Assembly (NCBI GenBank): GCA_017623455.1
Contig: JAGAPA010000018.1
Coordinates: 1-44,264 of the forward strand
Source of the DNA: Clostridia bacterium
GTDB taxonomy: Bacteria; Bacillota; Clostridia; Christensenellales; Pumilibacteraceae
Direction: 5' to 3'
DNA length: 44,264 nt
The notes under the pieces were generated by a model. That model did no database searches. It saw only the letters and a program-made list of their open reading frames with translations, and was not told the DNA's origin. The stretch's first letter is position 1. Every line of letters starts with the position of its first letter. This document shows positions 40,359 through 44,264 of this stretch, one piece after another. Position numbers and translations under genes: made by a program.

Positions 40359-41669
40359 ATGGATTTATTTGATTTTGCAAACGAAAAAGTAAATAACGCG
40401 CCTCTTTCTGACAGAATGAGACCGACCAAACTTGAGGATTTTATCGGACAATCGCATTTGATTTCGCCCGACTCTTTGCTTGTGCGCGCAATCAGGGCAG
40501 ACAAAGTGGGAAGCTGTATCTTTTTCGGACCGCCCGGAACGGGAAAGACCACGCTTGCTTCTATTATTGCCTCGTCAACCAAGGGCGAGTTTGTCAAGCT
40601 TAACGCCGTTTCCAGCGGTGTTGCCGACGCGAAAAAAGTAATAGACGACGCAAAAAACCGTCTTAAAATGTACGGTAAGCGCACTTACCTGTTGCTTGAC
40701 GAGTGTCATAGGTGGAATAAGGCCCAGTCTGATTGCGTGCTTGCCGCGATAGAAGACGGCAGTATAATCTTTATTGGCTCTACCACCGAAAACCCCAATA
40801 TTTCCATGACGCGTGCTATCGTATCGAGATGCCGTATTTTTGAAATGAAACCGCTTACCGACGCAGATATTAAAACGGGTCTGAAAAGAGCCGTAGCGGA
40901 CAAAATCAACGGATATGGAAACCTCTCGGTAAAGATTACGGACGAGGCTCTCAATACCTTTGTGTGGGGAGCGAGCGGAGATCTTCGCAACGCGCTTAAC
41001 GCCTTGGAGCTTGCCGTGCTTTCTACCGTGCCCGACAGTAACGGAGATATAATAATAGACGACGGCGTAGCAAAGCAGTCCGTGCAAAAAAAGACCGCTT
41101 CGGTCGATGAAAGCACCTATTACGATATGCTCAGCGCGTTCTGCAAGTCGTTAAGAGGCAGTGATAGTGACGCAGCGCTTTACTGGGCGTTCAAGCTCGT
41201 AGACTCCGGACTTGATCCACTCATTATTTTCCGCCGTCTTATAGCGCACTCAAGCGAGGACGTGGGAATGGCAAACCCCAACGCCTTGCAGTTCGTAGTA
41301 TCAGCTATGACCGCGTACGAAAAAGTGGGATATCCCGAGGGAAATCTATCTCTTGCCCACGCAATAATATACGTATGTACCTCTCCCAAATCTAACAGAG
41401 TGTATCTTGCAATGGAAAGCGCAATGAACGCGGTTAGGGAGATTGGCGACAGCTACGTGCCGTTGCATTTGCGTAATACTCAGTATTCCTCTCTTGACGT
41501 TGCGGATACTCCTTATCTGTATCCACATTCGTTCGGCGGTTACGTAAAACAGCAGTATCTTCCCGACAAGGCAAAGGATTGCGTTTTCTACGAGCCGAGC
41601 GAAAACGGTGAAGAAAAAAAGATAAAGGAATTTATGCGTTACGTAAAGGACGTTACGGAAAAGGAGTAG
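40359..41669 (+). CDS. rarA: Replication-associated recombination protein A (AAA+ ATPase)
   Basis: This 436-residue clamp-loader-like AAA+ ATPase acts at stalled replication forks (RarA/MgsA/WRNIP1 family). Walker A is GPPGTGKTT at 57-65. Walker B is LLLDECHRWNK with Asp114 and Glu115, where most homologues read DEIHRFNK. Sensor 1 is IGSTTENP, and SRCRIFEMKPL follows. The C-terminal MgsA-type part contains SEDVGMANPNALQ and PKSNRVYLAM. Family length is about 420-450. No ribosome binding site precedes the ATG, in contrast to nearly all other genes here. Its last codons carry AAGGAG for the ABC gene that starts three bases after its stop, so rarA and the second exporter probably form an operon. 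Confidence 0.95.
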   Translation: MDLFDFANEKVNNAPLSDRMRPTKLEDFIGQSHLISPDSLLVRAIRADKVGSCIFFGPPGTGKTTLASIIASSTKGEFVKLNAVSSGVADAKKVIDDAKNRLKMYGKRTYLLLDECHRWNKAQSDCVLAAIEDGSIIFIGSTTENPNISMTRAIVSRCRIFEMKPLTDADIKTGLKRAVADKINGYGNLSVKITDEALNTFVWGASGDLRNALNALELAVLSTVPDSNGDIIIDDGVAKQSVQKKTASVDESTYYDMLSAFCKSLRGSDSDAALYWAFKLVDSGLDPLIIFRRLIAHSSEDVGMANPNALQFVVSAMTAYEKVGYPEGNLSLAHAIIYVCTSPKSNRVYLAMESAMNAVREIGDSYVPLHLRNTQYSSLDVADTPYLYPHSFGGYVKQQYLPDKAKDCVFYEPSENGEEKKIKEFMRYVKDVTEKE

Positions 41670-41671
41670 TT

Positions 41672-42400
41672 ATGTTAAAGCTTTGCTCGGTATCAAAAAA
41701 GTACGCAAAAAGCGATACGTATGCGGTAAATGATGTCAATATCCACGTCAAGGGCGGAGAGATATACGGCTTTATCGGACCAAACGGTGCAGGAAAAACG
41801 ACTACGATAAAAATGATTATCGGAGTGCTTTCACCAACGGAAGGGAGTATAGAAATAAACGGAACCGATATCGCAAAAAACGGGAATAAGGCAAAAAAGA
41901 ATATAGGCTACGTGTCCGATTCGCACGTGATGTACGACATGCTGACAGGCAAGGAATACGTTAATTTTCTTGCGGACGTTTACGGTGTCAGCGCTGAAGA
42001 CAGGCAAAAACGTTGCGAAAAATTGTTGGAAATGTTTGGAATGAAGGACGCTTTCAACTCCCAGATATCCACTTATTCTCACGGCATGAAGCAAAAGATA
42101 AACGTTATAGGCGCGCTTATCCACGAGCCTCCCGTTTGGATTTTGGACGAGCCGATGACGGGCTTGGATCCACAGTCTGCGCACGCGCTCAAAACTCTTA
42201 TGAAAGAGCATAGGGATAAGGGAAACGTGGTATTCTTTTCCACGCATGTGCTGGAGGTGGCGGAAAAGCTTTGTGACAGAGTAGGTATAATATCTGATGG
42301 AAAACTAATAAAAGAAGGAACTCTCGAAGAGATTGCAGGTAGCGAAAAAGCAAGTTCGCTTGAGGATTTATTCCTTGCCCTCACAAAAAAGGAGAAGTAA
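41672..42400 (+). CDS. ABC transporter ATP-binding protein (second exporter)
   Basis: This 242-residue ATPase has Walker A GPNGAGKTT (36-44) and Walker B VWILDEPMTGLDP. Its signature is YSHGM instead of LSGGQ, a variant seen in ABC-2 type exporters. AAGGAG inside the end of rarA serves as ribosome binding site. The permease gene begins at the base right after its stop codon. It is not a duplicate of the first ABC ATPase (31239-32153), as the sequences differ throughout. Confidence 0.92.
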   Translation: MLKLCSVSKKYAKSDTYAVNDVNIHVKGGEIYGFIGPNGAGKTTTIKMIIGVLSPTEGSIEINGTDIAKNGNKAKKNIGYVSDSHVMYDMLTGKEYVNFLADVYGVSAEDRQKRCEKLLEMFGMKDAFNSQISTYSHGMKQKINVIGALIHEPPVWILDEPMTGLDPQSAHALKTLMKEHRDKGNVVFFSTHVLEVAEKLCDRVGIISDGKLIKEGTLEEIAGSEKASSLEDLFLALTKKEK

Positions 42401-44026
42401 ATGAAAGAAGTCTTCCTTATTCTTCCCCTGCTTTTTAAATCGGGATTTAGAAAAAGAACGGGAGAGAAAGGCAATCCCATTGTTCCACAAATACTAATGG
42501 GTGCCATTCTACTCTTTTACTCAATAAGCGGAGGAATTGAGCTGATACCGTCTTACTCAAAGTTTTATTCCGAGGGTTTGCTTGGCGGTTTTATTACAAC
42601 CATTCTCATTCTATCCGTTCTCGTGTCTACGCTTTTTTCTATTGCGCCGATGATCAGTCTGCTGTATTTTTCCAAAGACGGAGAGTTTTATCTGCATTTG
42701 CCGTTACGACCATCGTCCGTGTATTTTGCAAAGCTTATCTATCTATACGTTTCTCAGTTATACATGAGCGCTTTAGTGTCTGCGCCTTTAATGGTAATAA
42801 TAGGCATAACCTTAAATATGAGCGTAGTTTATTATCTCATTTTGGTAATCGCGGTACTCGTTGCCCCTTTTATGGGCTTGGTTATTACGTCCGTCGTTGC
42901 TCTTCCTATAGTTGCAATCGCGTCGTTGGTAAAAAACCGCGGAGCTGTATCTAATATTGCGCTTATAGTAACTTTTGCAATCGTAATATTGGCGTATATG
43001 TATATTGCTGTAAGCGGTGGCAGTATGACGAGTGCCGAAACTGTGGAAATGTTTACGCCTACGATAAAAACGGTGTCCGCAATTGCAGTCCCGTTCCTCG
43101 CTTTGGCAAACGCCTCGCTATGCTCTTGTGCAACCGTATTCGGTTCGGTCAATAACGTATTCGGCGCGGTTTGTATAAATCTTTCGGTCGCAATAGTTTT
43201 CTTTGTTTTGCTTGCCGTCGTTGCGTCTTTGATTGGTAAAAGCCTTTACGCAAAAGGCGTTTCCGCATTGCTCGAAAATCGAAAAGTTACACAAAAAGGC
43301 GATAACGTATTAAAGAAAACAAAGCAATTTAGTGCATTTTTGTCGTATGAAATAAAAAGCATAATGCGTAATTCAGCGCTCGCGTTTTCATGTGCCGGAG
43401 TGCTTTCGGTCTGTCCTGCAATATCAATCGTTATTTCTTTGACTATGGGCGGAGAGTTTCTTGGTTACATAACGTACGGTATGGTGTACGTTACGGTCGT
43501 TGGAATTGGGGCAAGCATTAATATCAGCGCAAGCATCGCATTTTCAAAAGACGGCGAAAACTTTTATATGTTCAAATATTTGCCTATAGACAAGAAGAAA
43601 GTAATAGGCGCAAAACTGTTATTTTGTTCTTGCATAATAACGTTGACAATTATTGTTTCACTCGTTATTGCTATGATAATAATCGGAGTGGAGTGGTACC
43701 ATTGGTTTTCTCTTCTTCCCGTGCCTTTGTTGTACGTAGGCGTTGCCGCAATGGATATGTTGTTGGATCTGCGCAGACCAAAACTGTATTGGTCGTCAAT
43801 TTCAGAAGTAACGAAAAATTCGTCGCACACCGTTATTACGGGTATTGTCGGTATGGGGATAATGTTTGTAATCCTCATTCCTTCCGTGTTTTTACTTGTG
43901 ATTTTGGGCGAAATCGGTTACCTGTACACGTACCTGCTCGTAGCTCTTATCGGCGTCGTATTTACAAGTGTTTTCTTGCCAATCCTATTTAATAAGGGAG
44001 TAGGAATGATAGACAGGGTAGAATAA
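42401..44026 (+). CDS. ABC exporter membrane protein (second exporter)
   Basis: This 541-residue polytopic protein has about twelve hydrophobic segments, for example LMGAILLFYSISGG near residue 32, FITTILILSVLVSTLF near 65 and a C-terminal MGIMFVILIPSVFLLVILGEIGYLYTYLLVALIGVVF. It resembles the large fused ABC-2 permeases of Firmicutes that pair with a single short ATPase. AAAGGAG lies in the end of the preceding gene and the two genes abut. A hairpin terminator lies downstream (44088-44127). The substrate is unknown. Confidence 0.8.
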   Translation: MKEVFLILPLLFKSGFRKRTGEKGNPIVPQILMGAILLFYSISGGIELIPSYSKFYSEGLLGGFITTILILSVLVSTLFSIAPMISLLYFSKDGEFYLHLPLRPSSVYFAKLIYLYVSQLYMSALVSAPLMVIIGITLNMSVVYYLILVIAVLVAPFMGLVITSVVALPIVAIASLVKNRGAVSNIALIVTFAIVILAYMYIAVSGGSMTSAETVEMFTPTIKTVSAIAVPFLALANASLCSCATVFGSVNNVFGAVCINLSVAIVFFVLLAVVASLIGKSLYAKGVSALLENRKVTQKGDNVLKKTKQFSAFLSYEIKSIMRNSALAFSCAGVLSVCPAISIVISLTMGGEFLGYITYGMVYVTVVGIGASINISASIAFSKDGENFYMFKYLPIDKKKVIGAKLLFCSCIITLTIIVSLVIAMIIIGVEWYHWFSLLPVPLLYVGVAAMDMLLDLRRPKLYWSSISEVTKNSSHTVITGIVGMGIMFVILIPSVFLLVILGEIGYLYTYLLVALIGVVFTSVFLPILFNKGVGMIDRVE

Positions 44027-44087
44027 AACCATTGCGTTTTTATAAAATTACGAGAACTTAGAATATAACTAAAATTAATTTGTTTGC

Positions 44088-44127
44088 GAATGAGTCCGGC
44101 ATTGCACCGAACTCATTCTTTATTTGT
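44088..44127 (+). terminator. Terminator of the rarA-ABC operon
   Basis: GAATGAGTCCGG (44088-44099) pairs with CCGAACTCATTC (44107-44118) with one mismatch, followed by TTTATTTG. It lies just upstream of the IS200 left end. Confidence 0.7.
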
Positions 44128-44181
44128 AAAATAAACCACTAGCTGTGCTAGTGGTCGCCGAAGTAGCTTTAGCGTTCCGTA

Positions 44182-44210
44182 GTGACAAAAACGTCCTCCT
44201 CTGTTATAAT
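44182..44210 (+). promoter_or_regulatory. Promoter of the IS200-type transposase gene
   Basis: GTGACA (44182-44187), 17 bp, then TATAAT (44205-44210). Transcription would start near 44217. Confidence 0.7.
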
Positions 44211-44252
44211 ATAACTATGTTTCGACACTAAGTAAATAAAACAGAGGAGGAC
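44193..44252 (+). promoter_or_regulatory. 13-bp inverted repeat able to sequester the transposase ribosome binding site
   Basis: GTCCTCCTCTGTT (44193-44205) is the exact reverse complement of AACAGAGGAGGAC (44240-44252), which contains the Shine-Dalgarno. The upstream arm lies between the -35 and -10, so only read-through RNA would contain both arms. Confidence 0.75.
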
Positions 44253-44264
44253 AACACAAATGGA

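Larger units (their letters stand above)
44136..44264 (+). mobile_element. Left end and start codon of an IS200/IS605-family element
   Basis: The element begins near the hairpin CCACTAGC-TGT-GCTAGTGG (44136-44154), the presumed left-end TnpA recognition structure. A leader and an ATG at 44260-44262 (first codons ATG GA.) follow, with GAGGAGG nine bases upstream. The window ends there. IS200-type transposases often begin with M(D/E), which fits, but identity rests mainly on the paired structures and the matching right end at 1-130. It has the same orientation as that copy. Confidence 0.6.

Noticed and set aside
31239-44026. The two ABC exporters as a duplicated pair flanking the glucan synthase
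   Set aside because: The ATPases differ throughout (LSGGQ versus YSHGM) and the permeases differ in length (306 versus 541 residues), so they are not recent duplicates.

Overview
The window looks like a chromosomal contig from an uncultured anaerobic gut Firmicute of the class Clostridia. The signs are strong GGAGG-type ribosome binding sites, TTGACA/TATAAT promoters with 17-base spacers, moderate A+T content, a NifU-like/GGGtGRT gene pair, a giant BspA-type leucine-rich-repeat lipoprotein, and many intergenic repeats. This placement is an inference from gene content. No rRNA, tRNA, CRISPR array or phage gene was recognised.

Layout. Bases 1-130 are the 3' end of an IS200-type insertion sequence. 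galE follows on the minus strand, then a 3600-codon surface lipoprotein (1659-12461) made of 15 or more FN3-like repeats with a period of about 282 bp, followed by a long BspA-type LRR region. A hairpin-rich repeat island (12480-12840) separates it from the NifU-like/GGGtGRT operon (12951-14656). Next are a GH36 alpha-galactosidase (minus), a DUF218 protein, a membrane-anchored predicted beta-propeller protein, a cysteine-synthase-like enzyme, a zinc-ribbon Nudix hydrolase and a DUF4288 protein. The gaps between them carry REP-like and tandem repeats.

From 22277 to 29659 lies a probable catabolic island. It holds an FAD-dependent oxidoreductase and an AraC regulator with overlapping divergent promoters, a Gfo/Idh/MocA oxidoreductase, a second AraC regulator, and a three-gene operon: SDR dehydrogenase, type I dehydroquinase-like enzyme, and PIG3-like quinone/enone reductase. 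The operon order suggests oxidation, then Schiff-base dehydration, then C=C reduction of a cyclic polyol or sugar derivative. This is the best candidate here for an undescribed pathway.

The right third encodes an SPFH membrane protein paired with a ribbon-helix-helix protein, an ABC exporter (31239-33070), a 2352-residue cyclic beta-1,2-glucan-synthase-like protein (GT84, glucanotransferase and GH94 regions), the AAA+ ATPase RarA with an apparently near-leaderless mRNA, and a second ABC exporter (41672-44026). The window ends at the start codon of a second IS200-type element in the same orientation as the first. Its Shine-Dalgarno is matched by a perfect 13-bp inverted repeat whose other arm lies upstream of the element's own transcription start. 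IS copies at both ends suggest the contig was broken at a repeat.
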